Shown one piece after another: positions 1 through 6,159 of a stretch of 12,481 nucleotides of DNA; position 1 is the first letter of the stretch; each line of letters begins with the position of its first letter. Position numbers and translations under genes: made by a program. The stretch spans positions 1 to 12,481 of the forward strand of contig JALUWC010000181.1 in NCBI GenBank assembly GCA_027019885.1, given 5' to 3'. The stretch is from Geoglobus sp. (GTDB lineage Archaea > Halobacteriota > Archaeoglobi > Archaeoglobales > Archaeoglobaceae). Under the pieces are notes generated by a model. It ran no database searches, was not told where the DNA came from, and worked only from the letters and a program-made list of their open reading frames with translations.

Positions 1-45
1 GAGTTTTTGCCAGCTGTGAAAGTTGTGGAGAAGCGGTCAAAGTAG
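1..45 (+). CDS. 3' end of a gene entering from outside (gene X)
   Basis: The first frame is open from base 1 to a TAG at 43-45 and reads EFLPAVKVVEKRSK. Only 14 codons are visible, so no function can be given. Support for this frame comes from a second, decayed copy: near 6103-6138 the plus strand reads ELLPAAEVSEK followed by a stop, with the same spacing to a convergent FilR1 regulator. The gene ends 4 bp before the end of the convergent regulator remnant. Another frame (3-86) is also open and contains a CxxCGE string, but it has no counterpart in the second copy. Confidence 0.45.
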   Translation, partial: EFLPAVKVVEKRSK

Positions 46-49
46 GTTT

Positions 50-156
50 TCATTCATCTGAAGCGGTGATTGAAAACCTCTTATAATACCTGAATAACCT
101 CTTTCCCCATTCCACAGCTTTCTGATCCTCTGATACCAGTATGTTCTGAAAATCCC
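50..156 (-). pseudogene. FilR1-type regulator remnant, internally deleted
   Basis: This is what remains of a close paralog of the intact regulator at 6160-6903. Read on the minus strand, the last 33 or so codons survive (QNILVSEDQKAVEWG, then RLFRYYKRFSIT), aligned to residues 215-247 of the intact protein. Over 79-154 I count about nine mismatches in 75 bases. At 154-156 the sequence jumps straight to the bases just upstream of the intact gene's start codon (6905 onward), sharing a 2-base CC at the junction. About 644 bp are gone, including the ATG, the winged helix and most of the FilR1 domain. No functional protein can be made. The promoter block just beyond the junction (157-195) is almost unchanged. 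Confidence 0.85.
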
Positions 157-195
157 CTCTCCTGCCATTTTTGAAAGCGCACAATATAAAGCTTT
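157..195 (-). promoter_or_regulatory. Conserved promoter of the regulator remnant (TATA 183-190)
   Basis: On the minus strand this block carries TTTATATT (complement of 183-190) preceded by an A-rich BRE-like stretch. It matches the promoter of the intact regulator (about 6905-6950) with one substitution and one extra A over about 44 bases, a closer match than the coding remnant shows. Transcription should start about 26 bases downstream, near 157-161, so a short RNA running through the relic is possible. Confidence 0.55.
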
Positions 196-224
196 TTGCG
201 ATGCTCTGCCCCTTGCCATAGGAA

Positions 225-294
225 TGACATTTCTGTCACTAATTTGGTAAAGTGACATTTCTACCATTAAGTTAATTACGTGTCATTTTTGTCA
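225..294. promoter_or_regulatory. Operator cluster, TGACA-N4-TGTCA type
   Basis: Three spaced copies of one 14-bp element lie between two divergent TATA boxes: TGACATTTCTGTCA (225-238, both half-sites perfect), TGACATTTCTACCA (253-266, right half degenerate) and TGTCATTTTTGTCA (281-294, left half with one change). TGACA and TGTCA are reverse complements, so the first is a dyad suited to a dimeric winged-helix regulator. The same element, TGACATTTATGTCA, sits at 7006-7019 beside the intact FilR1 gene. Binding by that regulator is inferred from position alone. Confidence 0.65.
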
Positions 295-345
295 TTTACG
301 CAAATATTACGGCATTTTTTGCAAAAATGTGGATTAGTGCAGCGC

Positions 346-405
346 AAATTTTATATATGTTGCATAACTTTTTAGTATATCTGATGTACTAACTGCAAAG
401 GAGGT
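346..405 (+). promoter_or_regulatory. Protease promoter and ribosome binding site
   Basis: A TATA box TTTATATAT at 350-358 is preceded by an A-rich BRE-like stretch. It predicts a start of transcription near 380, about 36 bases before the GTG at 416. GGAGGT (400-405) ends 10 bases before the GTG and decides for that codon over the ATG at 437, which would be 31 bases away. TATA, the GCAAAGGAGG string and the spacing to the start codon all have counterparts at 7065-7121. Confidence 0.7.
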
Positions 406-415
406 AAATTTAAGG

Positions 416-1531
416 GTGAAATCAAAAAATTCGCTTATGCATGCTGGAAACATCCTTATAACAGCCCTTCTATCCGTGGCTATTGTTTCGGCCCAGCCGG
501 TAATCATTGGATTGGATGGGGAACCCAATGAGGCTTTATTAGAGAATCATGGTGCAAGGGATATCTCGTACTATAATCTTATCAATGCGGTTTCTACAGA
601 CCTTCCTGCATCCGCCATTCAAAACCTCAAGAAAAATCCTCACATAAAATATGTTGAGCCTGATATTCTTGTCCATGCCCTTGGTAAGCCTTCAAGTCAG
701 CCGCCTCAGCAGCTCACATGGGGTATTGAAAGAGTTAACGCCCCTTCTATGTGGAACATCACCAATGGCACAGGCATAAAAATTGCAGTTATAGACACCG
801 GCATTAGCAAAAAGCATCCCGACCTGAATATCGCTGGAGGCATCAACCTCGTAGGCAAAAAGAAGGGCAGGAACTACAACGGCGACAATGGCCACGGGAC
901 CCATGTCGCAGGTATAATCGCCGCCAGGAACAACAACATCGGCGTGGTGGGTGTTGCTCCAGATGCACAACTCTATGCCGTCAAAGCTTTAGACAAATAC
1001 GGCAGCGGTTATATCAGCGACGTCATTGAGGCTATCGAGTGGGCTGTCCTCAACAATATGAGCATCATTTCCATGAGCCTCGGAACACCTCAATATTCCC
1101 AGGCTCTGGAAGAAGTCTGCAACACTGCTTACGCCAATGGGGTTCTTCTCATTGCAGCCGCAGGCAACAGCGGCGATGGCAACGCCTTTACCGATGAAGT
1201 TATGTATCCTGCGAAATTCGATTCTGTAATCGCGGTGGGGGCGATTAACAGGAATGATACCGCACCCTATTTCAGTGCCAGCGGACCGGAGGTTGAGCTT
1301 GCAGCACCTGGTGTTGAAATCTACTCCACATGGCCAAGGGACACCTACACCTATGCCAGCGGCACATCAATGGCAGCGCCTTTTGTTACAGGTGTGGCAG
1401 CACTGTACTGGAGTGAGAATCAATCGCTGAGCAATTCCGAGTTAAGGGAGTTATTGAGAAATACCGCTCTGGACCTGGGTGAGAAGGGAAAGGATAATGT
1501 GTATGGCTATGGGCTGGTGATGGCGAATTGA
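416..1531 (+). CDS. Secreted subtilisin-like serine protease (family S8) with propeptide
   Basis: A 371-residue precursor of a subtilase that cleaves peptide bonds outside the cell. Residues 1-26 form a signal peptide with a likely cut at VSA|Q. Residues 29-88 look like an I9-type inhibitory propeptide, ending in the usual IKYVEPD pattern. The catalytic domain follows: Asp127 in VIDTG, His160 in GHGTHVAG, oxyanion Asn251 in AAAGNSG and Ser318 in GTSMAAP. All four key residues are present and the length is normal for a compact secreted subtilase, so it should be active. Translation starts at GTG 416, fixed by GGAGGT at 400-405. The promoter and operators upstream are shared with the lost regulator at 50-156, so the gene is probably under FilR1-type control. 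The substrate is unknown; the secreted protein encoded next is one candidate, on position only. Confidence 0.95.
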   Translation: MKSKNSLMHAGNILITALLSVAIVSAQPVIIGLDGEPNEALLENHGARDISYYNLINAVSTDLPASAIQNLKKNPHIKYVEPDILVHALGKPSSQPPQQLTWGIERVNAPSMWNITNGTGIKIAVIDTGISKKHPDLNIAGGINLVGKKKGRNYNGDNGHGTHVAGIIAARNNNIGVVGVAPDAQLYAVKALDKYGSGYISDVIEAIEWAVLNNMSIISMSLGTPQYSQALEEVCNTAYANGVLLIAAAGNSGDGNAFTDEVMYPAKFDSVIAVGAINRNDTAPYFSASGPEVELAAPGVEIYSTWPRDTYTYASGTSMAAPFVTGVAALYWSENQSLSNSELRELLRNTALDLGEKGKDNVYGYGLVMAN

Positions 1532-1538
1532 ATCACGA

Positions 1539-1600
1539 GTATTCAATCATGAATACGAGGCGGTGTCCTCACCCGCAGAGAAACAAGGAAGGACACCGCC
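1539..1600 (+). repeat. Two perfect inverted repeats after the protease gene
   Basis: GTATTCA (1539-1545) pairs with TGAATAC (1550-1556) around a 4-base loop. Directly after it, GGCGGTGTCCT (1559-1569) pairs with AGGACACCGCC (1590-1600), an 11-bp perfect stem with a 20-base loop. They begin 8 bases after the protease stop. They may end or stabilise the protease mRNA, or form the upstream part of the structured leader of the 1692 gene. No run of T follows either stem. Confidence 0.7.
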
Positions 1601-1610
1601 GCCCCGCAAT

Positions 1611-1684
1611 GGAGGCACAAAAATGCCCAAAGGTAACGACTGGAAAGTGCCTCCTTTTTGATTGAAATAAAAACAAAAGGAGGT
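1611..1684 (+). promoter_or_regulatory. Possible RNA switch / attenuator in leader of the 1692 gene
   Basis: GGAGGCAC (1611-1618) pairs perfectly with GTGCCTCC (1647-1654), and TTTTT (1655-1659) follows, so this can be read as a terminator hairpin. The same right arm, CCTCCTTTT (1650-1658), is also perfectly complementary to AAAAGGAGG (1675-1683), the Shine-Dalgarno sequence of the next gene, across a 16-base loop. The two pairings exclude each other: the first frees the ribosome binding site, the second buries it. No TATA box stands out between the protease stop and this element, so it may lie inside a protease-1692 transcript. It does not match any riboswitch class I can recall. Confidence 0.5.
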
Positions 1685-1691
1685 AAGATAG

Positions 1692-2426
1692 ATGAGAAGC
1701 AGTTGGTTGAAGTTGGGAATACCGGCACTGCTTGCAGTGCTGATGGTTGGGAGTGTGTTTGCTGGAGTTGTGGCGGCACAGCCTGGAAATGTTACCAAAA
1801 TGGAATACAAGATTAAAAAGGAGCCGATAAAAACTGATAAAAGTGGCATTACTTGGAAGGTTATTATTACCGGTAAAAACATAAAAAACCAGAGTTTTGA
1901 GGCCGGTGCCTATGTAATCGAAAGAAACGGGAAATTCAAGGTCAAAAATGGGAACGGGAAAGTGTATAATTCTTTAGATGAATTGGCTGTAGAGGTGCTT
2001 GGTCTGCTGCCCAGCCTTACAATGGACCTCTCAACAAGCGATCCCAATCCTATCTGGCCAGGTACATCAAACTTGGTTGTTCATGTAACCGCTAATGCAG
2101 GGGCGCTACCCCTTCCAAGATTGGAATATGGGGTCTTTCTCCCAGAAGGGATTAAATACCTGGGGGTGTATACCGGACCCGCGCCAAGTGTAACTTCCAC
2201 CACCGATGGATGTACTGTGGGGTTAGGTAGTAAGGTTGGGAGTGGCAGTGGAACATGCTTAACTTGGGGAACATTTACAAGAAGTTATGACAAAACAACA
2301 GGGATTAGCTTAAAATTCCTCGATCCAGGATATTATAAGGTTCCCGGTACTGCTGAATACTTCTGGCTTGGAGGTGTCTGGGTTTCAATACAAGATGACG
2401 ACTATGTGATTTACAGAACTTCCTAA
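1692..2426 (+). CDS. Secreted protein of unknown function
   Basis: 244 residues. A signal peptide covers residues 1-29 (MRSSWLKLG, then a hydrophobic core, likely cut at VAA|Q). The mature part has a lysine-rich stretch (36-90) and a C-terminal half (110-244) with alternating hydrophobic and polar residues typical of a beta-sandwich, including PRLEYGVFLPEGIKYLG (142-158), which recalls DUF11-type surface domains. Cys174 and Cys189 could form a disulfide. I do not recognise the family. ATG 1692 is set by GGAGGT (1679-1684), 7 bases away, and by alignment of both leader and ribosome binding site with the secreted protein at 8440-9303. Its 5' leader may fold in two ways (1611-1684). It lies 160 bp after the protease and could be its substrate, though nothing in the sequence shows this. 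Confidence 0.8.
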   Translation: MRSSWLKLGIPALLAVLMVGSVFAGVVAAQPGNVTKMEYKIKKEPIKTDKSGITWKVIITGKNIKNQSFEAGAYVIERNGKFKVKNGNGKVYNSLDELAVEVLGLLPSLTMDLSTSDPNPIWPGTSNLVVHVTANAGALPLPRLEYGVFLPEGIKYLGVYTGPAPSVTSTTDGCTVGLGSKVGSGSGTCLTWGTFTRSYDKTTGISLKFLDPGYYKVPGTAEYFWLGGVWVSIQDDDYVIYRTS

Positions 2427-2446
2427 AAGTCCTTTTTTATTTTTTT
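2427..2446 (+). terminator. T-rich archaeal terminator
   Basis: Two runs of T (2433-2438 and 2440-2446, split by one A) follow the TAA of the secreted-protein gene by a few bases. Archaeal RNA polymerase commonly stops at such runs without a hairpin. The next gene starts right after it. Confidence 0.5.
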
Positions 2447-2456
2447 GGTGATGTAT

Positions 2457-2687
2457 ATGGAAGAAATACTAAAAAAACAACGACAAATACTAATATATAT
2501 TTTAGAACTTGTTATGAATTTCTTATTAATAGCTGTATTGTATGAATTTAACTTTAAAATACTCACAAATCGGTCTTATGAAATTTTATATTTTTCAGGA
2601 TTTATTTCAGGGATAATTTTCTGGAATATATCTAATAAGTTGCACACTTACTTTGAAAAATGGTCAAATAAGATAATAAAGATGTAA
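2457..2687 (+). CDS. Small two-helix membrane protein, unknown
   Basis: About 76 residues with two hydrophobic segments (roughly ILIYILELVMNFLLIAVLY and FSGFISGIIFWNI) and a charged, lysine-rich end, as in small membrane proteins with little sequence conservation. No family recognised. The start is uncertain: TTG 2445, GTG 2448, ATG 2451 and ATG 2457 are in frame. I prefer ATG 2457 because GGTGAT (2447-2452) stands 4 bases upstream. The gene is markedly AT-rich compared with the protease before it, like the genes that follow up to about 5930. It has the open length and amino-acid make-up of a real gene but no independent confirmation. Confidence 0.55.
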   Translation: MEEILKKQRQILIYILELVMNFLLIAVLYEFNFKILTNRSYEILYFSGFISGIIFWNISNKLHTYFEKWSNKIIKM

Positions 2688-2730
2688 ACCAAAATTAAAA
2701 GTTTGAAAATATAAGAACGGTGTGTCTGAA

Positions 2731-3852
2731 ATGAATAATAGTTGGTTGAAGTTTGGAATGCTAGCACTGCTTACACTTATGTTGACCCTTGTAGCTGGCT
2801 GTACAGGTCTCCTGCCATTAGAAAAACATGAGAATGTTACCGATATTATCTCTCCATCTCAAGAGCACAATCATGAGAAAATCACCAATCAGGCTTCGCA
2901 AAGAGCCACCTTTGAGCTTGTAGAAATAAAAAGATTTCACGAGAAAGATAAAATTTCTATTTCTTCAGATGGATTGTATTACTGTGTAGGCAGAGGCAAC
3001 GAGGTAAAATTTTACAAAAATGGAACACTATTATGGAATAAAAGTTTTGACCAAAATATTACCTTCACAGCAGTTTCAGATAACGGGGAGATTGTAGTTG
3101 TAAGCTTTCCAGGAAAAATAGAAGTTTACAGTAACAATAGTGAGCTCCTCTGGGATTTCCCTGTCAAAGGGGAAGTAACAGATATTTCAATATCAAAGAA
3201 TTTGAAATATTTTGGTGTACTATCCAGCATAAGAAATCCAATTTATACAGACCCTGAGAAGAGGAAAGGTTATCTCGGAACAAACACAACAACATATATT
3301 TATCTGCTGGATAAGGATGGGAATCTACTTTTAAATGACAGTAACGAATACTTCGGTAAGGCAATAGCTGTAGCCAATAACGGAAATTTTGTTTGCGCAT
3401 TTACACATCTTATCTCTGCATATGATATGGACGTACCTCTGGTCTATTATGAGCTGAACGGAGATAAAAGAGCTTTATATTCGCTGAATGGATTCTGGGA
3501 TGTAGATATATCCCAAAACGGGGCTAAAATTGCTGCGATGTCCTCAAATGGTGTGAAAATATCCTATATGAACTCATCGCTACATAAGCTATGGAATTAT
3601 ACAAGATTCTCAGGAAGTACCGCAAGAGCAGTTTCAATATCTTCAGATGGAAATTACGTTTTAGCAGGATTGACTTCTGGCGATGTGACGTTATTTGATA
3701 TGAATGGAAGAATATTGGGCAATTTTAACCTGATAACAGAATTACCGAGAAGTATTATTGCAGATATTTCTTTAAATCTCGATGAAGGGATGATAATTGC
3801 TAAGAGCATATATAATGACGTATTCATAGTTAAATTTACGATGAAATCGTAG
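2731..3852 (+). CDS. Lipoprotein with probable seven-bladed beta-propeller
   Basis: 373 residues from ATG 2731. A lipobox LVAGC (Cys24) follows the hydrophobic segment, so the protein is probably lipid-anchored on the outer face of the membrane. A polar linker runs to about residue 60. From there a motif of the type (I/V)S-x-(D/N)-G-x-(Y/I) returns seven times at roughly 30-60 residue spacing (near residues 77, 115, 153, 214, 260, 303 and 346), and LLW or KLW closes several units. That is the pattern of a WD40/PQQ-like propeller. Such propellers bind partners; the partner here is unknown. GTG 2722 is in frame, but the leader MNNSWLKFG aligns with MRSSWLKLG of the 1692 gene, also at DNA level, so ATG 2731 is chosen. 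The ribosome binding site is weak. Confidence 0.85.
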   Translation: MNNSWLKFGMLALLTLMLTLVAGCTGLLPLEKHENVTDIISPSQEHNHEKITNQASQRATFELVEIKRFHEKDKISISSDGLYYCVGRGNEVKFYKNGTLLWNKSFDQNITFTAVSDNGEIVVVSFPGKIEVYSNNSELLWDFPVKGEVTDISISKNLKYFGVLSSIRNPIYTDPEKRKGYLGTNTTTYIYLLDKDGNLLLNDSNEYFGKAIAVANNGNFVCAFTHLISAYDMDVPLVYYELNGDKRALYSLNGFWDVDISQNGAKIAAMSSNGVKISYMNSSLHKLWNYTRFSGSTARAVSISSDGNYVLAGLTSGDVTLFDMNGRILGNFNLITELPRSIIADISLNLDEGMIIAKSIYNDVFIVKFTMKS

Positions 3853-3879
3853 TAGACGATCATAAGGTGGAGAAACATA

Positions 3880-4266
3880 ATGGTAAAAATTTGGAACAAT
3901 GTTATGAGTGTAATTTTGGTATTAATTTTATCTCTAGGATGCATTCAACATCCCACGTCAAATCATCAATCCACATCGAGCCTGATCCTTTCAGACTATA
4001 CTATTTCAGTAGGAAATCGAGTGTTGGTTGAGGGTACAGTATGGAACAAAGGACCTCAGGCAGCATCTAACATCAGTATATTTTTAGAAACAAAAGATAA
4101 TGAGATATTGGATCAGGCTTATTTTGAAAGATTAGAGGCCGGTGAGGTAGCTAAATTTTATTTGAATTCATCCTATAGTAAATACTCAAAAAGTGATTTT
4201 CAGCTGATAATAAAAGTTATATGGGGAGAAAATGGAAGAAATGAATTGGAATACTTAGTTAAATGA
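3880..4266 (+). CDS. Small lipoprotein with FxLYD/CARDB-like domain
   Basis: 128 residues. The N-terminus has a short positive patch, a hydrophobic stretch and a lipobox LSLGC with Cys21, so it should be lipid-anchored. Residues 45-115 (for example VLVEGTVWNKG and LEAGEVAKFYL) have the strand pattern and conserved positions of FxLYD or CARDB-type immunoglobulin-like domains, common in archaeal surface lipoproteins. AAGGTGG (3864-3870) stands 9 bases before ATG 3880. It begins 27 bp after the propeller lipoprotein in the same direction, so the two are probably co-transcribed and may work together at the cell surface. The domain call rests on pattern, not on a search. Confidence 0.75.
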   Translation: MVKIWNNVMSVILVLILSLGCIQHPTSNHQSTSSLILSDYTISVGNRVLVEGTVWNKGPQAASNISIFLETKDNEILDQAYFERLEAGEVAKFYLNSSYSKYSKSDFQLIIKVIWGENGRNELEYLVK

Positions 4267-4307
4267 GGATGGTGAGAAATATATATGCTGTAAATGGGTG
4301 ATTTACT

Positions 4308-4526
4308 ATGGGTGGAAATAATTACTCAGATTCTCTGAGAATAATGGGGACTATCTTGATCTTCACTCCTTTAATAGTAGCCCTTCCTGCGGTCTTCTAC
4401 GCGGCAGTAACAGGGAAAAATGTAAGTCTCGGAGATGGAGGCGCGGCATATGCAGCCGGATTAATGATTACAGCCGGGTTGATAACACTGATATACGTTT
4501 CAGTAAGGGAATTCAGAGGGAATTAG
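4308..4526 (+). CDS. Small two-helix membrane protein, unknown
   Basis: 72 residues with two membrane segments, about residues 12-34 (IMGTILIFTPLIVALPAVFY) and 46-65 (AAYAAGLMITAGLITLIYV), joined by a glycine-rich polar loop (GKNVSLGDGG) and ended by a basic tail (REFRGN). No family recognised. ATG 4308 is preceded by GGGTGAT (4296-4302). An AT-rich box (AATATATATG, about 4277-4286) lies near 26 bases upstream of the ATG, which would also fit a leaderless transcript. It sits in the AT-rich envelope-gene run, 41 bp after the small lipoprotein gene. Confidence 0.65.
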   Translation: MGGNNYSDSLRIMGTILIFTPLIVALPAVFYAAVTGKNVSLGDGGAAYAAGLMITAGLITLIYVSVREFRGN

Positions 4527-4550
4527 TTTGCAAAAACGATTCACAGTTTT

Positions 4551-4573
4551 TTATATTTTCCCTTAAAATATAA
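4551..4573. promoter_or_regulatory. Inverted repeat holding a TATA-like box
   Basis: TTATATTTT (4551-4559) and AAAATATAA (4565-4573) form a perfect 9-bp dyad around CCCTT. The right arm is a TATA-like box at the proper distance for a transcript starting near 4593, ahead of ATG 4611. The T-run just before it (4547-4552) could also end transcription of the 4308 gene. Either role is inference. Confidence 0.4.
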
Positions 4574-4610
4574 GAATCTAATCTTAAAATAAACATGTGG
4601 GGTAATATAA

Positions 4611-4940
4611 ATGGTTACTATCGTATCCAGGAATAAAAAACCCGAAAAAGTAAAACTTCCTTCGATGGCAGCATTTTTAAATTTTATACTACCCGGGCTG
4701 GGATACCTCTACGTATGGGGGATTAAATTTCACAGGAAATCCGTATTTGCTATAATACTGCTCATCATTCAAGGGTTACTTTTTTCGCCTTATCTACCAT
4801 GGGAAGTTACTCACTGGGGTGACCCTGCTCTACTCTCAATTAATGCCATATTCGCCTACGATGCTTATAGAGATGCTAGGAAATGGGGATGGACTAACTT
4901 ATATACACAAAGTGTAGGAGGGGGTGATATTGCAAAGTAA
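4611..4940 (+). CDS. TM2-like small membrane protein
   Basis: 109 residues. A basic N-terminus (residues 1-15) is followed by SMAAFLNFILPGLGYLYVWG, the arrangement seen in TM2-domain and DUF5683-like membrane proteins, where a helix ends in a PGLG(Y/x)LY turn. A second helix spans about residues 44-58 (VFAIILLIIQGLLFS). The C-terminus includes INAIFAYDAYRDARKWG, which fits the short amphipathic ending of this group. Function unknown in archaea. GTGGGGT (4597-4603) precedes ATG 4611 by 7 bases. The gene ends 23 bp before the prenyltransferase and is probably co-transcribed with it. Confidence 0.75.
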   Translation: MVTIVSRNKKPEKVKLPSMAAFLNFILPGLGYLYVWGIKFHRKSVFAIILLIIQGLLFSPYLPWEVTHWGDPALLSINAIFAYDAYRDARKWGWTNLYTQSVGGGDIAK

Positions 4941-4963
4941 TTCTAGTGAGGGGTTGAAAGTCG

Positions 4964-5893
4964 ATGATCGAAGTATGCCGTATATTCGATAAGAAGGGTG
5001 CTTATTTTTATTATTTTCCCAAGCTTTATGCGCTTTTACGTTTATTTTATGTGCTCTTTAAGCTTAATAGACCATTCCACGGCACTTGGTTGACTGTGCC
5101 TTCGGTATTTGCTGGAGCCTTACAGGCATCTGAAGGCACGCTCGTGAGATCGATCTCTATTCTTTTATTTGCACTCTTTGCATGGCTCGCTACATGTGTT
5201 GCCAATTTTATAAACGACTACCATGATTTGGAGATTGATAAAATATGTAGACCGAAAGCACCACTTGCAGCGGGGATTATTAGCAGAAAAAGAGCATGGA
5301 AAATGCTTATGGGCGAATACATTATATCAATTCTTCTCTTGATAGCAGCATCGATAATTGCTCAATCCGCCATTGTTTTAGCTCTCGGTACGATTTCATT
5401 GATATGCACTTACATATATTCCGCTCCACCTCTCAGAACTAAGAGCAGGGGGATACTGGGACCAACTACCATCTCCGTTGCCTATGTAGCAGTTTTGCTT
5501 GGAGGATGGGCGCTTGTTTCTGAGTTATCCATAGAAGCGGTAAAATTTGCTGGCTTTTTTGGCTTGCTGATGCTTGGCATAGGATTTTCGAAAGATTTCA
5601 TGCATTTTGAGGCAGACAAAAGATTTTGCAGCACACCACCTGTGGCTTATGGTGTTAAAGCCACAGCGCTCATAGCTTCACTTTGTCTTATTTTCCCTAT
5701 CATGTTCGTTTCCTATTTTATTCAATTGTCTGGTGTTGTCATTTCATTGTTTAAAATTCCACTGATATTTGCACTTATCTCAACATTTTTCATGTTTACA
5801 AAACCAAAGGCGAAGAATCACAATATTGTGATGTCAGCGTTTCTGGCTTATATTAATTCAGCATTTATTATAATTTTTGGTCAAATTTTTTGA
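4964..5893 (+). CDS. UbiA-family prenyltransferase
   Basis: 309 residues, about eight or nine membrane helices. UbiA enzymes move a polyprenyl group from its diphosphate onto an acceptor inside the membrane, using Mg2+ held by two Asp-rich motifs. Motif 1 is intact: NDYHDLEID with Asp85, Asp88 and Asp92, followed by the usual basic RPKAPLAAG. Motif 2 sits at 211-218, DFMHFEAD: Asp211 and Asp218 are present but the middle position, normally Asp (as in DIEDVEGD of digeranylgeranylglyceryl phosphate synthases), is His214. Residues 150-160 (YIYSAPPLRTK) also match the family. Archaeal members make ether lipids, quinones or related products; the acceptor cannot be told here. The N-terminal 35 residues are longer than in most members. 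GTGAGGGG (4946-4953) precedes ATG 4964. The T-rich stretch after the stop may end the transcript. Confidence 0.88.
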   Translation: MIEVCRIFDKKGAYFYYFPKLYALLRLFYVLFKLNRPFHGTWLTVPSVFAGALQASEGTLVRSISILLFALFAWLATCVANFINDYHDLEIDKICRPKAPLAAGIISRKRAWKMLMGEYIISILLLIAASIIAQSAIVLALGTISLICTYIYSAPPLRTKSRGILGPTTISVAYVAVLLGGWALVSELSIEAVKFAGFFGLLMLGIGFSKDFMHFEADKRFCSTPPVAYGVKATALIASLCLIFPIMFVSYFIQLSGVVISLFKIPLIFALISTFFMFTKPKAKNHNIVMSAFLAYINSAFIIIFGQIF

Positions 5894-5983
5894 ATTACAA
5901 TCAGATTTTTGCCGGTCATAATCTCTCAATTTATAATGCTATTTCACTCTTCATAACTTTTCGAGCGCCCTGTCAAGCGCGGC

Positions 5984-6138
5984 ATGCAGCTACGAGAGCG
6001 AGGAGACCACCAAGCCAAGCTTAACGGACAACAGCCTGATACAGGAGATCCTCTCTGTGGGACTATCCGACGAATCTCTTGTTACTGCGGCGGAGAGGTG
6101 GAGCTCCTGCCGGCGGCGGAAGTTTCTGAGAAATAACA
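5984..6138 (+). pseudogene. Decayed relic of gene X
   Basis: Within the 266 bp between the prenyltransferase and the regulator lies a GC-rich, coding-like segment. In one frame (5988 onward) it reads protein-like (SLIQEILSVGLSDESLVTAAE) with mostly G or C in third positions. In the next frame it ends ELLPAAEVSEK and TAA at 6136-6138, matching the end of the gene at 1-45 (EFLPAVKVVEK). A frameshift near 6090-6105 would join the two. There is no plausible start, and the AT-rich bases 5894-5960 hold nothing I can identify. This reads as the truncated, frameshifted 3' end of a gene X copy. Confidence 0.5.
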
Positions 6139-6159
6139 TGGTAAATTTTTCCACTTCAT

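Noticed and set aside
3..86. Open frame at the window start with a CxxCGE string, resembling a zinc ribbon
   Set aside because: It runs through the regulator remnant, and the second copy of the block supports the other frame (ending at 45), so it is probably a shadow.
225..294. CRISPR-like short repeats
   Set aside because: The repeat is only 14 bp, palindromic and irregularly spaced, which fits operators and not a CRISPR array.
1559..1659. Inverted repeats as ends of a small transposable element
   Set aside because: No target-site duplication or transposase is visible, and the arms are internal stems of neighbouring hairpins rather than a pair of matching outer ends.
5894..6159. tRNA or other RNA gene in the spacer before the regulator
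   Set aside because: No cloverleaf or anticodon arm could be built; the GC-rich part reads better as a coding relic matching the gene at position 1.
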